Positions 53,238 through 62,858 of a stretch of 64,000 bases of DNA are shown here, in pieces (position 1 is the first letter of the stretch; the number at the start of each line of letters is the position of its first letter). Both the position numbers and the translations under genes were made by a program. Below the pieces are notes generated by a model. It was not told where the DNA came from. It did no database searches and worked only from the letters and a program-made list of their open reading frames with translations. The stretch covers positions 62,001 to 126,000 of the forward strand of contig CALNYW010000006.1 of NCBI GenBank assembly GCA_942490985.1. Direction: 5' to 3'. The stretch comes from Thiosocius sp942490985 (GTDB lineage: Bacteria; Pseudomonadota; Gammaproteobacteria; Chromatiales; Chromatiaceae).

Positions 53238-54617
53238 ATGAATAAGCCGGCAAAAACCAACTATGTCTGCAGTGACTGTGGTGCCCTGTCGCCGAAGTGG
53301 TCGGGGCAGTGCAGCGACTGTGGGGCCTGGAACACCCTGCAGGAAACCGTTGCGGCGGCGTCCGTGAAAGCCACCTCGCGGTTCAGCGGCTACGCGGGCG
53401 ATGCCACGGCGCAGATCCAGCCGTTGGCCGACGTGTCGCCCGAGCAGGTCGCCCGCTTGACGGTCGGTCTGGGCGAATTGGATCGGGTGTTGGGCGGGGG
53501 GCTGGTCGGTGGCTCGGTTGTGCTGATCGGTGGCGATCCGGGCATCGGCAAGTCGACCCTGCTGATCCAGGCATTGGCCCTGCTCGCTGAACGCCTGCCG
53601 GTGTTGTATGTGAGTGGCGAGGAGTCGGCTGAACAGATCAGTCTGCGTGCGCAGCGCCTCGGCTTGCCGACGGCCGCCTTGCAGCTGCTCACGGAGACCT
53701 CCGTCGAGCGCATACTCGCGCTGATTGCGCAGTCCAAACCGCGGGTCTTGGTGATGGACTCGATCCAGACCTTCTACACCGAGTCACTGCAATCCGCCCC
53801 GGGATCGGTGGCGCAGGTCCGTGAGTCCGCCGCGCGCCTGGTGCGTTTCGCCAAACAGACCGGTACCTCGCTGTTTCTGGTCGGTCACGTCACCAAGGAA
53901 GGCACCCTGGCCGGCCCCCGGGTGCTCGAGCATATGGTCGACACGGTGTTGTATTTCGAAGGTGAGAGTGGTGGTCCTTTCCGACTGATTCGGGCCATCA
54001 AGAACCGCTTCGGGGCAGTCAACGAACTCGGCGTATTCGCCATGACAGACAAGGGGTTGCGCGAGGTAAGCAACCCGTCGGCGATCTTCCTGTCGCGCCA
54101 TGAGCAACAGGTCGCCGGCAGTTGTATCCTGGTCACGCGCGAAGGCACGCGGCCGCTGTTGGTCGAGGTGCAGGCGCTGGTTGATCAGAGTTCGCTCGGT
54201 AACCCGCGTCGGGTGGCGTTGGGTCTGGAACAAAACCGTTTATCGATGTTGCTCGCCGTGCTGCATCGCCATGGCGGCGTGGCGATGGCTGATCAGGATG
54301 TGTTCCTCAACGTTGTTGGCGGTGTGCGGGTGACCGAACCGGCGGCCGACCTCGCGGTGCTGCTGGCGGTGCTGTCGAGCTTCCGCAATCGGCCGTTACC
54401 GCGTGACCTGGCCGCGTTCGGTGAGGTTGGCTTGGCCGGCGAGATACGTCCTGTGCCGAATGGTCAGGAGCGCTTGCGCGAGGCCGCCAAGCACGGCTTC
54501 AAACGCGTGATTGTGCCGCGTGCCAACGCGCCCAAGCAGTCGATCAAGGGCGTTGAGGTGTTGGCCGTGAGCCGCATCGACGAGGCCATTGAGGCGGTCA
54601 GCGAAGCAACGGCCTGA
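53238..54617 (+). CDS. radA: DNA repair protein RadA
   Basis: The 459-residue protein has a C4 zinc finger (CSDCGALSPKWSGQCSDCG, residues 11-29), a RecA-like domain with Walker A GGDPGIGKST (about 99-108), the RadA motif KNRFG (about 254-258) and a C-terminal Lon-like domain. RadA drives branch migration in recombination. GAGGTG precedes the ATG. Length is typical. Confidence 0.97.
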   Translation: MNKPAKTNYVCSDCGALSPKWSGQCSDCGAWNTLQETVAAASVKATSRFSGYAGDATAQIQPLADVSPEQVARLTVGLGELDRVLGGGLVGGSVVLIGGDPGIGKSTLLIQALALLAERLPVLYVSGEESAEQISLRAQRLGLPTAALQLLTETSVERILALIAQSKPRVLVMDSIQTFYTESLQSAPGSVAQVRESAARLVRFAKQTGTSLFLVGHVTKEGTLAGPRVLEHMVDTVLYFEGESGGPFRLIRAIKNRFGAVNELGVFAMTDKGLREVSNPSAIFLSRHEQQVAGSCILVTREGTRPLLVEVQALVDQSSLGNPRRVALGLEQNRLSMLLAVLHRHGGVAMADQDVFLNVVGGVRVTEPAADLAVLLAVLSSFRNRPLPRDLAAFGEVGLAGEIRPVPNGQERLREAAKHGFKRVIVPRANAPKQSIKGVEVLAVSRIDEAIEAVSEATA

Positions 54618-54637
54618 GGCCGCCGAAGTCCAGTTCC

Positions 54638-55018
54638 TCAATGTTGCTGGTCGGCAATCAGTTCGACCAACTCGCGTTCCAGCAGCATGCTGTCGGCCAG
54701 GTTGAGTTCCACGAGCCTGCGCAAACGCGATGCACTGTCGATGTCCATCTGCGTACACTGAAGCCCGATTTGGCCGGGATTGATGTGGACGACGATGCCC
54801 TCGACGTCGATACAACAGGCCGCATCGTCAAGCTGCACGCGCGCCGTGCTTTTGTCGCCTTCATGCACATTGGGTGGTGGTTCGCAGGCGATCAGCAATC
54901 CACGCATTGAAATATCCAGAACCTTGCCGATGCACTTTTGCTCGCCTATCTCAAGCTCAACGGTCTTATCAGTGGCGATGCGGTGAAAACGACGGCGTTC
55001 GGAGGCAGCTTCGGTCAT
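54638..55018 (-). CDS. PilZ-domain protein (probable cyclic di-GMP binding)
   Basis: The 126-residue protein is a single PilZ domain. ERRRFHRI gives the RxxxR motif and LDISMRGLLI gives (D/N)xSxxG, both intact. ATG at 55018 follows AGGAG; the frame upstream to 55060 is less likely. It is convergent with radA, 20 bases away. Single-domain PilZ proteins usually act as cyclic di-GMP receptors. Confidence 0.88.
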   Translation of the reverse strand: MTEAASERRRFHRIATDKTVELEIGEQKCIGKVLDISMRGLLIACEPPPNVHEGDKSTARVQLDDAACCIDVEGIVVHINPGQIGLQCTQMDIDSASRLRRLVELNLADSMLLERELVELIADQQH

Positions 55019-55094
55019 GAGTGATCTCCTGGCGACAAACCATTTGCCTGCTTCGAGCAAAGACTAGCCGAATCCGCACGCCGCGTGACCCCTA

Positions 55095-56381
55095 TCAGAG
55101 TTCCTCGCGGCGGTCCGCCGGGCGTATGCGCGCGGTCTTGACCGCGTTTTCCTGGATCTGCACGACTTCGATGGGGTAGCCTGCGATGAGTAGCGAGGTG
55201 CCTGTCTCTGGCAGGCTTTCGAGGTGTTCGACGATCAAGCCGTTGAGCGTTTTGGGGCCGTGTGTTGGCAATTCCCAATGCATGGTGCGCACGAGTTCTC
55301 GTAGATTGGCCGAACCGTCGACCAGAAAGCTGCCGTCGTTCTGCGGTTGCACATCGGCAATACCATCTGCCGGGTCGGTCGCAAACTCACCAACGATCTC
55401 CTCCAGCAGGTCGGCCATCGTCACGAGCCCCTGCACATCGCCGTATTCGTCAACCACCAGCGCCGTCCGGCGGCGCTTGGCCTGAAAATTCAACAGCTGA
55501 CGGTTCAGCGGGGTTCCCTTGGGCACGTAGTAAGGTTCGCGGATCAACTGCTCGAGCTTTTCACGGGTCAGGCCGTCGTCCAGCAGGGCCTGCATCGCGC
55601 GCCGCGAATGAAGAAACCCGGCGACGTTGTCAATGCTGCCCCGAAAAGCCAGCACGCGCGTGTAGGGCGTCTGCTCGAGTTGCTCGAGAATGACGTCGGT
55701 GGGATTGTCCAGATCGATGCCATCGAGTTCGTTACGCGGAATCATGATGTCGTCGACCGTGACCTTCTCGAGGTCGAGAATGTTGATCAGCATCTTTTGG
55801 TGCCGCTTGGGAATCAGTGCGCCTGCCTCGTTGACGACGGTGCGCAGTTCCTCGCGGCTCAGGGCGTTGCCATCGGCATCGTCAGGGTAGATGCCGAGAC
55901 CGCGCAGGACCGCATTCGCCAATAGGTTGACCAGCCATACCAGCGGCATCAGCAGGCGAAGCAGCGGCGTATAGATCCATGAGGCGGGGAACGCGATACG
56001 TTCCGGATAAAGGGCCGCCATCGTCTTGGGTGCGACCTCGGAAAAGATCAGTACGACCAATGTCAGCAGGCCGGCGGCGACCGGGATGGCACCCTCACCG
56101 CCGAGCCTGAGCGCGATGATTGTTGCCAGCGATGACGCCAGGATGTTGACGAAGTTGTTGCCCAGCAGGATCAGGCCAATCAACCGGTCAGGCCGATTGA
56201 GAAGTCGCTCAGCCAATCTCGCGCCGGGATGACCGGCTTCCGCGAGGTGGCGCAATCGATACCGATTCAGGGTCATCAGCGCCGTTTCGGAGCCGGAGAA
56301 GAACGCAGACAGCAGCAACAAAAACATAAGGGAGCCGAACAGGGCGCCGAGCGGGATTTCGTTCAAATGAGGGATATCCAA
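55095..56381 (-). CDS. HlyC/CorC-family transporter (CNNM type)
   Basis: The 428-residue protein has a DUF21 membrane domain (about 10-190) with FFSGSETALMTLNRYRLRHLAE, two CBS domains (about 205-330) and a C-terminal CorC/HlyC domain (about 345-420), as in YfjD/YtfL-like proteins. Such proteins have been linked to Mg or other cation efflux. The start is TTG at 56381: an in-frame stop lies just upstream and there is no Shine-Dalgarno site, while the sequence aligns from that codon. Confidence 0.92.
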   Translation of the reverse strand: MDIPHLNEIPLGALFGSLMFLLLLSAFFSGSETALMTLNRYRLRHLAEAGHPGARLAERLLNRPDRLIGLILLGNNFVNILASSLATIIALRLGGEGAIPVAAGLLTLVVLIFSEVAPKTMAALYPERIAFPASWIYTPLLRLLMPLVWLVNLLANAVLRGLGIYPDDADGNALSREELRTVVNEAGALIPKRHQKMLINILDLEKVTVDDIMIPRNELDGIDLDNPTDVILEQLEQTPYTRVLAFRGSIDNVAGFLHSRRAMQALLDDGLTREKLEQLIREPYYVPKGTPLNRQLLNFQAKRRRTALVVDEYGDVQGLVTMADLLEEIVGEFATDPADGIADVQPQNDGSFLVDGSANLRELVRTMHWELPTHGPKTLNGLIVEHLESLPETGTSLLIAGYPIEVVQIQENAVKTARIRPADRREEL

Positions 56382-56565
56382 TAACTACCGTGCAGGCCCC
56401 CATTTCTAGGGAGGGTAAGAGATGCTGTCAAGCACGGCACCGACATCCGGCAGGATGAAATCTGCTAGATGACGTTTTTTTGACTTAATAGGCATTGCAT
56501 GCTTAACTCTGGAAAAACAGGGACTTTGAGCGCTTTTCGGTCAATCTTCCCCAGGAGCCGATTGC

Positions 56566-58047
56566 ATGACGCCCGATAACGCCGCAGAGCATCGCCTTAA
56601 TGCCGCAACGGCCCTGCTGGTGCTTTCCGATGCAACAACATTGGATTACCTGCAAAACATTTTGCAGTTTATCGACTGTGACGTGCATGTCCCTGAAAGC
56701 CCTGAAGATTTTCGTCGAATCGCCGAACGGTTCACGGATCGGTCGGTGTCGGTATTTCTCAGTGCACAGCTACCCGACGATACCCGTAGCGCCTATCTCA
56801 GCGTAATCAATGAAGGCAATCCACGACCGGCCCTGATTCAAGTGCAGGATAAGCAAAGCGACGCGATGCTGGTCAGTGGTGACGTGCTCGGCACATTGCG
56901 TCTGCCCTGTCATTACGATGCGGTCTCCTCGCTGCTGCACAAGGCGCAGGTGTTCGACGAGTCGCAACGGCAGGGCGAGGCGCCGCGACGGCCGCTGGAG
57001 TTGTTCCGCAGTCTTTCCGGCAACGGGCGTGCGACCCGCGGTATCAACAAAATGATTGAGCAGGTGGCCGATACCGAGGCCACCGTGCTAATCCTCGGCG
57101 AGTCTGGCACCGGCAAAGAGGTGGTAGCGCGAAAGCTGCATTACCACTCGAAGCGGCGTGGACGGCCCTTTGTCCCGGTGAACTGTGGCGCGATCCCGAG
57201 TGACCTGCTCGAGAGCGAGCTCTTTGGTCACGAGAAAGGTGCTTTCACCGGGGCCATCACCGCGCGCCAGGGTCGCTTCGAACTGGCCGAAGGCGGCACG
57301 CTGTTTCTGGACGAGATCGGCGACATGAGCATGCACATGCAGGTGAAGCTGCTCCGCGTATTGCAAGAGCGCACATTCGAACGCGTCGGCAGCAACAAGA
57401 CGGTGCATTGTAACGTCCGCATCATTGCCGCGACTCACCGCAATCTCGAGCAGGCGATCAAGGAAGGCGATTTCCGAGAAGACCTTTATTACCGGCTGAA
57501 CGTCTTTCCTATTGAGGTGCCGCCGCTGCGAGAACGCGTCGAAGATATCCCGGTATTGGTCAACGATCTGATTTTGCGCATCGAGCACGAAAAACGCGGT
57601 TCAGTGCGACTGACGCCGGCCGCCGTGACCGCGTTGAGCCATTACCGCTGGCCGGGCAATGTGCGCGAGTTGGCCAACCTGATCGAACGACTCGCCATTT
57701 TGTTTCCGTACGGTGTCGTCGATGTCGCTGACCTGCCTGAAAAGTTCCGGGTTGGGATTACGGTCCCGGTGCCGGATGTCGCCGCCAAGGAAGATGCTCT
57801 GCCGGTCGTCAATATGCCAGGTGATCAGCCAAACACCGTTTCGAGTATGCCGCGTCTGCCGGCCGATGGTATCGATCTGAAAGTCCATCTGGCCAACATG
57901 GAGCAAAGCCTGATCCGCCAGGCGCTGGAAGAATCCAACGGCGTTGTCGCGCACGCCGCCAAGAAACTGCATATGCGGCGCACGACGCTCGTCGAAAAAT
58001 TGCGCAAATACGGCCTGCAACGCGGCCATGAGATGACGGGCGTTTGA
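56566..58047 (+). CDS. fleQ: Flagellar master regulator FleQ (sigma-54 activator)
   Basis: The 493-residue protein has a FleQ N-terminal domain (about 15-130), an AAA+ domain with Walker A GESGTGKE (178-185) and the sigma-54 contact GAFTGA (225-230), and a C-terminal Fis-type helix-turn-helix (about 445-490). The LFRS motif (146-149), needed for cyclic di-GMP binding in Pseudomonas FleQ, is intact. FleQ starts flagellar genes with sigma-54. ATG at 56566 follows AGGAG. It heads the cluster ahead of fleSR. Confidence 0.95.
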   Translation: MTPDNAAEHRLNAATALLVLSDATTLDYLQNILQFIDCDVHVPESPEDFRRIAERFTDRSVSVFLSAQLPDDTRSAYLSVINEGNPRPALIQVQDKQSDAMLVSGDVLGTLRLPCHYDAVSSLLHKAQVFDESQRQGEAPRRPLELFRSLSGNGRATRGINKMIEQVADTEATVLILGESGTGKEVVARKLHYHSKRRGRPFVPVNCGAIPSDLLESELFGHEKGAFTGAITARQGRFELAEGGTLFLDEIGDMSMHMQVKLLRVLQERTFERVGSNKTVHCNVRIIAATHRNLEQAIKEGDFREDLYYRLNVFPIEVPPLRERVEDIPVLVNDLILRIEHEKRGSVRLTPAAVTALSHYRWPGNVRELANLIERLAILFPYGVVDVADLPEKFRVGITVPVPDVAAKEDALPVVNMPGDQPNTVSSMPRLPADGIDLKVHLANMEQSLIRQALEESNGVVAHAAKKLHMRRTTLVEKLRKYGLQRGHEMTGV

Positions 58048-58100
58048 CGCAGGTTTTTAATTCCTAATGTAAGCTGCTGAAATTACAGTGAATTATACTC

Positions 58101-58116
58101 TGGCATAGCTCTTGCT
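58101..58116 (+). promoter_or_regulatory. Sigma-54 promoter of fleSR
   Basis: TGGCATAGCTCTTGCT matches the -24 (TGGC) and -12 (TTGCW) sigma-54 consensus with correct spacing. It lies 42 bases before the fleS start. FleQ is the expected activator. Confidence 0.8.
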
Positions 58117-58158
58117 GGATGCTTCCCCGAGACACATCGGGATTGGGGTATCCGGCAT

Positions 58159-59358
58159 ATGGCCGAGCAAACGGCACTTTCAACGACCGACCAGCAGGGA
58201 CTGGAACAGGCCTTCGGCGTTTTCAATGAGCTGTCCTCGCGGCTGACCGATGCCTACGGCCAGCTTGAGCAGCAGGTTGCCGCGCTCAATCTCGAACTCG
58301 CACGATCCCGGCAAGGGCGACTCAACGAACGTGCCCAAAAAGAGCACCTGGCCGATCAACTCGGTGTGCTGTTGGAGGCCTTGCCCGCCGCGGTCGTGCT
58401 GATCGATGTGCGCGACCGGGTGGATCGGTTTAACCCGGCCGCCGAGCAGTTGTTCCCCGGTGTCGCTTGGGGTCGCCGCTGGGCCGAGGTGCAACAAGAC
58501 GCACTCGCGGCAGAGACATCGCCAGGCACCTGGCGCCTCAAGGACGGGCGTCGAGTCAATGTATCCAAGCGCCCGCTGCAAGACCGGGGATGCATCCTGG
58601 TGCTTGTCGACGTTTCCGATCAGTACCGGCTTCAGGAGCGTGTCGAGCGGCAAGACCGCCTTGGCGCGATGGGTGAGATGGCCGCCCAACTGGCCCATCA
58701 GATCAGAACGCCGCTGTCGACCGCCGTGTTATACGCCGGGCAGCTTGCCAAAGGCGGACTCAACGAAGCCCAACGTGGCCAGTTCAGTGACAAGTTACTG
58801 GCAGGGCTGCGACATACTGAGACCCTTGTGCGCGAGATGTTGGCGTTCAGTCGCGGCGGCAATTTCAGCAGTGCCGCGATTGCTTTACCTCGCGTGATAC
58901 ACACCGCCGTGGCGGGATTGGCGCCGCGCATTGCACAACTCGGCGCCGAGCTGTCGATCGACATCAATGCGCTTTCGGAACCGCGGATTCGCGGCAACCT
59001 GGATGCCCTCGCCGGGGCGATCAGTAACCTGGTCGACAATGCGCTGGACCATGCGGGCGACAACGCGAAGATTCACATTGTCGGACGTCATCAGTCGTCT
59101 ACCGGTGCTGTCTACCTGACGGTTGAGGACGATGGTCCCGGTCTCGATCCGGCTGTATTACCACGCATATTTGATCCGTTCTTTACCACCCGCGAGCGCG
59201 GCACCGGGCTTGGCCTGGCCGTCGTTCAGGCCGTCGTGCTCGAGCACGATGGCAGTATCGCGGCCGGCGCATCATCACTCGGTGGTGCGCGATTTGAAAT
59301 TCAACTGCCGGCCTTGCCACCGGCGGTGCCGACATCGCTCGACGCGAGGAGCAATTGA
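58159..59358 (+). CDS. fleS: Flagellar sensor histidine kinase FleS
   Basis: The 399-residue soluble kinase has an N-terminal coiled segment (about 15-65), a PAS-like domain (about 70-155), HisKA with His180 in LAHQIRTPL, and HATPase with NLVDNALDHA and GTGLGLAVVQ. No membrane segments are seen, as in FleS/FlrB. It should phosphorylate FleR. The stop codon overlaps the start of fleR. Confidence 0.93.
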   Translation: MAEQTALSTTDQQGLEQAFGVFNELSSRLTDAYGQLEQQVAALNLELARSRQGRLNERAQKEHLADQLGVLLEALPAAVVLIDVRDRVDRFNPAAEQLFPGVAWGRRWAEVQQDALAAETSPGTWRLKDGRRVNVSKRPLQDRGCILVLVDVSDQYRLQERVERQDRLGAMGEMAAQLAHQIRTPLSTAVLYAGQLAKGGLNEAQRGQFSDKLLAGLRHTETLVREMLAFSRGGNFSSAAIALPRVIHTAVAGLAPRIAQLGAELSIDINALSEPRIRGNLDALAGAISNLVDNALDHAGDNAKIHIVGRHQSSTGAVYLTVEDDGPGLDPAVLPRIFDPFFTTRERGTGLGLAVVQAVVLEHDGSIAAGASSLGGARFEIQLPALPPAVPTSLDARSN

Positions 59359-60722
59359 TGATGAACCCCTCCCGTATTCTCGTGGTTGAAGATGACAGCG
59401 CGTTGTCACAGGCGCTCAGCGATACGCTGGTGTTATCAGGTTATGACGTCATTCAGGCCACCGACGGCGAACAGGCGCTTGCGCGACTGGATCGCGATCC
59501 CGTCGACATGGTGTTAACCGATGTGCAGATGCGGCCGATGGACGGTCGCGCCTTGTTGCGCAACCTGCGCAATCGGTTTCACGATCTTCCGGTACTGATC
59601 ATGACCGCCTACGGCACCGTTGAGCAGGCCGTAGAGGCGATTAAACTGGGTGCCGTCGATTATCTGGCAAAGCCGTTCGAGCTTGATGAACTGCTTCATA
59701 AAGTCGAACGTTATCTGCCCCATCATCGGGTCGAGAACGGCCAGATGATTGCCGAGGATCTTCGTAGCCGGGAACTTGTGGAACTGGCGAAACGGGTTGC
59801 TTCGAGCGATGCCACGGTGATGATCGGCGGCGAGTCCGGCACCGGCAAAGAGGTGCTGGCGCGCCTCGTTCACCACCAGTCCAGCCGGTCTGATGGGCCG
59901 TTTATCGCACTCAACTGTGCGGCAATCCCCGACAACATGCTCGAGGCCGTGTTGTTTGGCTACGAGAAGGGCGCGTTTACCGGCGCGGTGCGTGCCAGTG
60001 CGGGCAAGTTCGAGCAAGCCCAGGGCGGCACACTGCTGCTCGATGAAATCTCCGAGATGAGCTTGCCGCTACAGGCCAAGCTGCTGCGCGTCCTGCAAGA
60101 ACGAGAAGTGGAACGGCTCGGCGGGCGAGACCTGATCCAACTCGACGTCAGGGTGTTGGCAACCTCTAACCGACACCTGCGCGAGGAAGTGGCGGCCGGC
60201 CGCTTCCGTGAGGACCTGTTTTATCGGCTCAATGTCTTCCCGTTGACATTGCCGCCGTTGCGCGAGCGCACACGTGACGTGTTGCCGCTGGCGCGTTTTC
60301 TCCTGCAACGGCATTTGCAAGGCGGCGAGATCTTGCCGGTGCTGGAAGCCGAAGCCGAGGCGCGGCTGTTGGCGCATAGCTGGCCGGGCAACGTGCGTGA
60401 GCTCGATAACCTGGTACAGCGCGCGCTGATTCTTTGTGATGGCGAACGTATTCGCGGCGAGGACATCCATTTTGAGCAGCTCGATGGCGTACCAACGGCG
60501 CGCGCCGTGCCGGAGGTTATCGCTGACGGGTCCTTAGTCAACGGGCATGGCCGGCTGACCAAGGACCTGCGCAGTGTGGAAGAGCAGATGATCCTCGATG
60601 CGTTGCGCAACGGCAACGGGAGCCGTAAGCAGGCCGCCGAGCTTCTCGGGATCAGTCCCCGGACACTTCGCCATAAGCTGCAAAAGCTCCGCGAGGCCGG
60701 TGTAGCGGTTCCCCATGCCTGA
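59358..60722 (+). CDS. fleR: Flagellar response regulator FleR (sigma-54 activator)
   Basis: The 454-residue protein has a receiver with Asp55 (MVLTDVQM), an AAA+ domain with GESGTGKE and GAFTGA, and a C-terminal Fis-type HTH (GNGSRKQAAELLGISPRTLRHKL). It should activate later flagellar genes, including basal-body and hook genes. The ATG at 59358 overlaps the fleS stop (ATGA-type), with GAGGAG six bases ahead; TTG at 59355 is a poorer choice. Confidence 0.95.
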   Translation: MMNPSRILVVEDDSALSQALSDTLVLSGYDVIQATDGEQALARLDRDPVDMVLTDVQMRPMDGRALLRNLRNRFHDLPVLIMTAYGTVEQAVEAIKLGAVDYLAKPFELDELLHKVERYLPHHRVENGQMIAEDLRSRELVELAKRVASSDATVMIGGESGTGKEVLARLVHHQSSRSDGPFIALNCAAIPDNMLEAVLFGYEKGAFTGAVRASAGKFEQAQGGTLLLDEISEMSLPLQAKLLRVLQEREVERLGGRDLIQLDVRVLATSNRHLREEVAAGRFREDLFYRLNVFPLTLPPLRERTRDVLPLARFLLQRHLQGGEILPVLEAEAEARLLAHSWPGNVRELDNLVQRALILCDGERIRGEDIHFEQLDGVPTARAVPEVIADGSLVNGHGRLTKDLRSVEEQMILDALRNGNGSRKQAAELLGISPRTLRHKLQKLREAGVAVPHA

Positions 60723-60724
60723 TT

Positions 60725-60740
60725 TGGCGCGAAACCTGCA
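60725..60740 (+). promoter_or_regulatory. Sigma-54 promoter of the fliE operon
   Basis: TGGCGCGAAACCTGCA has the -24 GG and -12 GC in correct register, 61 bases before the fliE start. It is a weaker match than the fleS promoter. Confidence 0.6.
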
Positions 60741-60801
60741 GCAAAACCTTGCGCACGACCTCGGCGTCAAGAAATCGAACACAGAGAGAAGGTAAGCAGC
60801 A

Positions 60802-61119
60802 ATGAGTACCCCGGAGATCAACCAGGTTCTCGCCCAGATGCGTGTCGCCCGGGCACAGGCCATGGGCAACGACGCGGCGGTCGAGCAGTCACCGCAGACA
60901 GGATTCGGTGAACTACTGAAACGCTCGATCGACGCGGTGAATGATACGCAACAGGAGGCCAATGCGATGCGTACTGCCTTCGAGCAGGGCGACGAGGGCC
61001 TCGATCTTGCCGAAGTCATGATCGCGATGCAGAAGTCCAGTGTCTCGTTCCAGGCGATGGTTGAGGTCCGCAACAAACTCGTTGAGGCCTACAAAGACAT
61101 CAAGAATATGCCGGTCTGA
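60802..61119 (+). CDS. fliE: Flagellar basal-body protein FliE
   Basis: The 105-residue protein matches FliE, the adaptor between MS ring and rod, with FGELLKRSIDAVNDTQQEA and DLAEVMIAMQKSSVSFQAMVEVRNKLVEAYKDI. GAGAAGG precedes the ATG. Confidence 0.96.
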   Translation: MSTPEINQVLAQMRVARAQAMGNDAAVEQSPQTGFGELLKRSIDAVNDTQQEANAMRTAFEQGDEGLDLAEVMIAMQKSSVSFQAMVEVRNKLVEAYKDIKNMPV

Positions 61120-61165
61120 GCGTTGCGTGACGCGTCTGACTGTTAACTAAAGGCGAGTAAGAGAC

Positions 61166-62857
61166 ATGGCCGACGGAGCAAACCCGAGCAACCTTCCAAC
61201 CCCTGCCGGCGCCAGTGGCATGGCGGTTATTGCGGAAAATCCGATACTGCGCCAAGTCGCCGTGATGGTCGGGATCGCCGCCAGTGTCGCATTAGGTGTC
61301 GCGGTGGTGTTGTGGTCACAGGCGCCGAGCCTCGCGCCGTTGTACGGCAATCTCGCCGAGAAAGATGCCAGCCAGGTCATGGAGGCGCTGCAACAGGCCG
61401 GCGTCAGCTTCAAAGTCGATGAAGCGACCGGGATGGTCATGGTGCCATCGGCCAAGCTCAAAGAAGTCCGCATGCAGCTGGCCGGCCAGGGCTTGCCGAA
61501 CAGTGTCGGCATGGGTTTTGAGTTGTTGCAGGAGGATACCGGTTTCGGCACCAGTCAAATGGTCGAGAAAGCGCGTTACCAGCAGGCGCTACAGGGTGAG
61601 CTGGCGCGCAGCATAGCCACCATCGGTGCCGTACAGAGTGCCCGTGTCCATCTTGCTATTCCAAAGCAATCGGTTTTCGTCCGCAAACGTCAACCGCCGT
61701 CGGCGTCGGTCGCGGTGAGGCTGCACAACGGTCGTGCGTTGGAAGACACCCAGGTTGAAGCCATTGTCCATTTGGTCGCGTCCAGTATCCCCGAACTAAC
61801 CCCGGGGCGGGTCACTGTAGTCGACCACAAGGGGCGGTTGCTGAGTGGCGATCAGGAAAGCCGCGAGATGAAATTGTCGTCGACGCAGTTCGAACATACG
61901 CGTCGTATTGAAACGCACTACCGAGATCGGATCGAATCGCTGTTGGCGCCGATAGTCGGTCGTGAAAAAGTCCGTGCCCAGGTGACCGCTGAGGTCGACT
62001 TTACCGTCACCGAGCAGACGCAGGAACGCTACAACCCCGACCAGCCGGCGTTACGTAGCGAACAGCTGAACGAAGAACAGCGTCAAGGTGCTGGCGTGGG
62101 CGGTGTGCCGGGTGCGCTGGCAAATCAGCCACCTGCGGCAGGCGCGGCGCCTGAGAATGCAGCCGGTGGCGCCGCTGGCGGTGCCCCAGGTACAACGGCG
62201 AACTCGAGCCGCCAGTCAACGCGTAATTACGAGCTCGACCGGGTAATCAGTCATACGCGCATGTCTCCGGTATCGCTGCGTCGCCTGTCCGTCGCGGTCG
62301 TTGTCGACGATATCGCGGTGATCGACGCAGAGGGCAATTCGACGATGCGCGAGCGGACCCCCGAGGAGATCGAACGTCTCAGCGGCCTGGTACGGGATGC
62401 GATCGGTTTCGATGCACGCCGCGGCGACAGCGTACGGGTGATGAACAGTTCATTCTTGAGTCCCGAGCCGATTGCGGACCTACCAGAGACACCGATCTGG
62501 CAGCAGGGTTGGTTCCTTGACGTTATCAAGCAGGCAGGTGGTCTTCTGTTGGTCCTGTTGCTGATCTTCCTGGTGCTCAAGCCAACCATGAAACGCTTGA
62601 CGGCAACCCATGCGGAATTGGCCGCCGAAGGCGCCGGTGCTGGCGCGACCGGCGATGCCGGGCAGGCGCGCGTCGAAGGCCCGCTTGGTGAATCGGGCGA
62701 CGAAAGCCTGCTGTTGGGCTCTGACGGTGAGCCTATCCGGCTACCTGGTGGCGGCAAGTACGAGAACATCATGGACGCAGCGCGTCAGCTGGTCGATGAA
62801 GATCCTAAACGCGTCGCCCAGTTGGTGAAGACTTGGGTTGGCGAGGAAGCGGCGTAA
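61166..62857 (+). CDS. fliF: Flagellar MS-ring protein FliF
   Basis: The 563-residue membrane protein has two membrane segments (about 30-50 and 452-472), the ring-building motifs with YGNLAEKDASQVMEAL, and ARVHLAIPKQSVFVRKRQPPSASV. The C-terminal cytoplasmic tail binds FliG. An Ala/Gly-rich, low-complexity segment lies at about 310-345. Length is typical. Confidence 0.96.
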   Translation: MADGANPSNLPTPAGASGMAVIAENPILRQVAVMVGIAASVALGVAVVLWSQAPSLAPLYGNLAEKDASQVMEALQQAGVSFKVDEATGMVMVPSAKLKEVRMQLAGQGLPNSVGMGFELLQEDTGFGTSQMVEKARYQQALQGELARSIATIGAVQSARVHLAIPKQSVFVRKRQPPSASVAVRLHNGRALEDTQVEAIVHLVASSIPELTPGRVTVVDHKGRLLSGDQESREMKLSSTQFEHTRRIETHYRDRIESLLAPIVGREKVRAQVTAEVDFTVTEQTQERYNPDQPALRSEQLNEEQRQGAGVGGVPGALANQPPAAGAAPENAAGGAAGGAPGTTANSSRQSTRNYELDRVISHTRMSPVSLRRLSVAVVVDDIAVIDAEGNSTMRERTPEEIERLSGLVRDAIGFDARRGDSVRVMNSSFLSPEPIADLPETPIWQQGWFLDVIKQAGGLLLVLLLIFLVLKPTMKRLTATHAELAAEGAGAGATGDAGQARVEGPLGESGDESLLLGSDGEPIRLPGGGKYENIMDAARQLVDEDPKRVAQLVKTWVGEEAA

Positions 62858-62858
62858 C

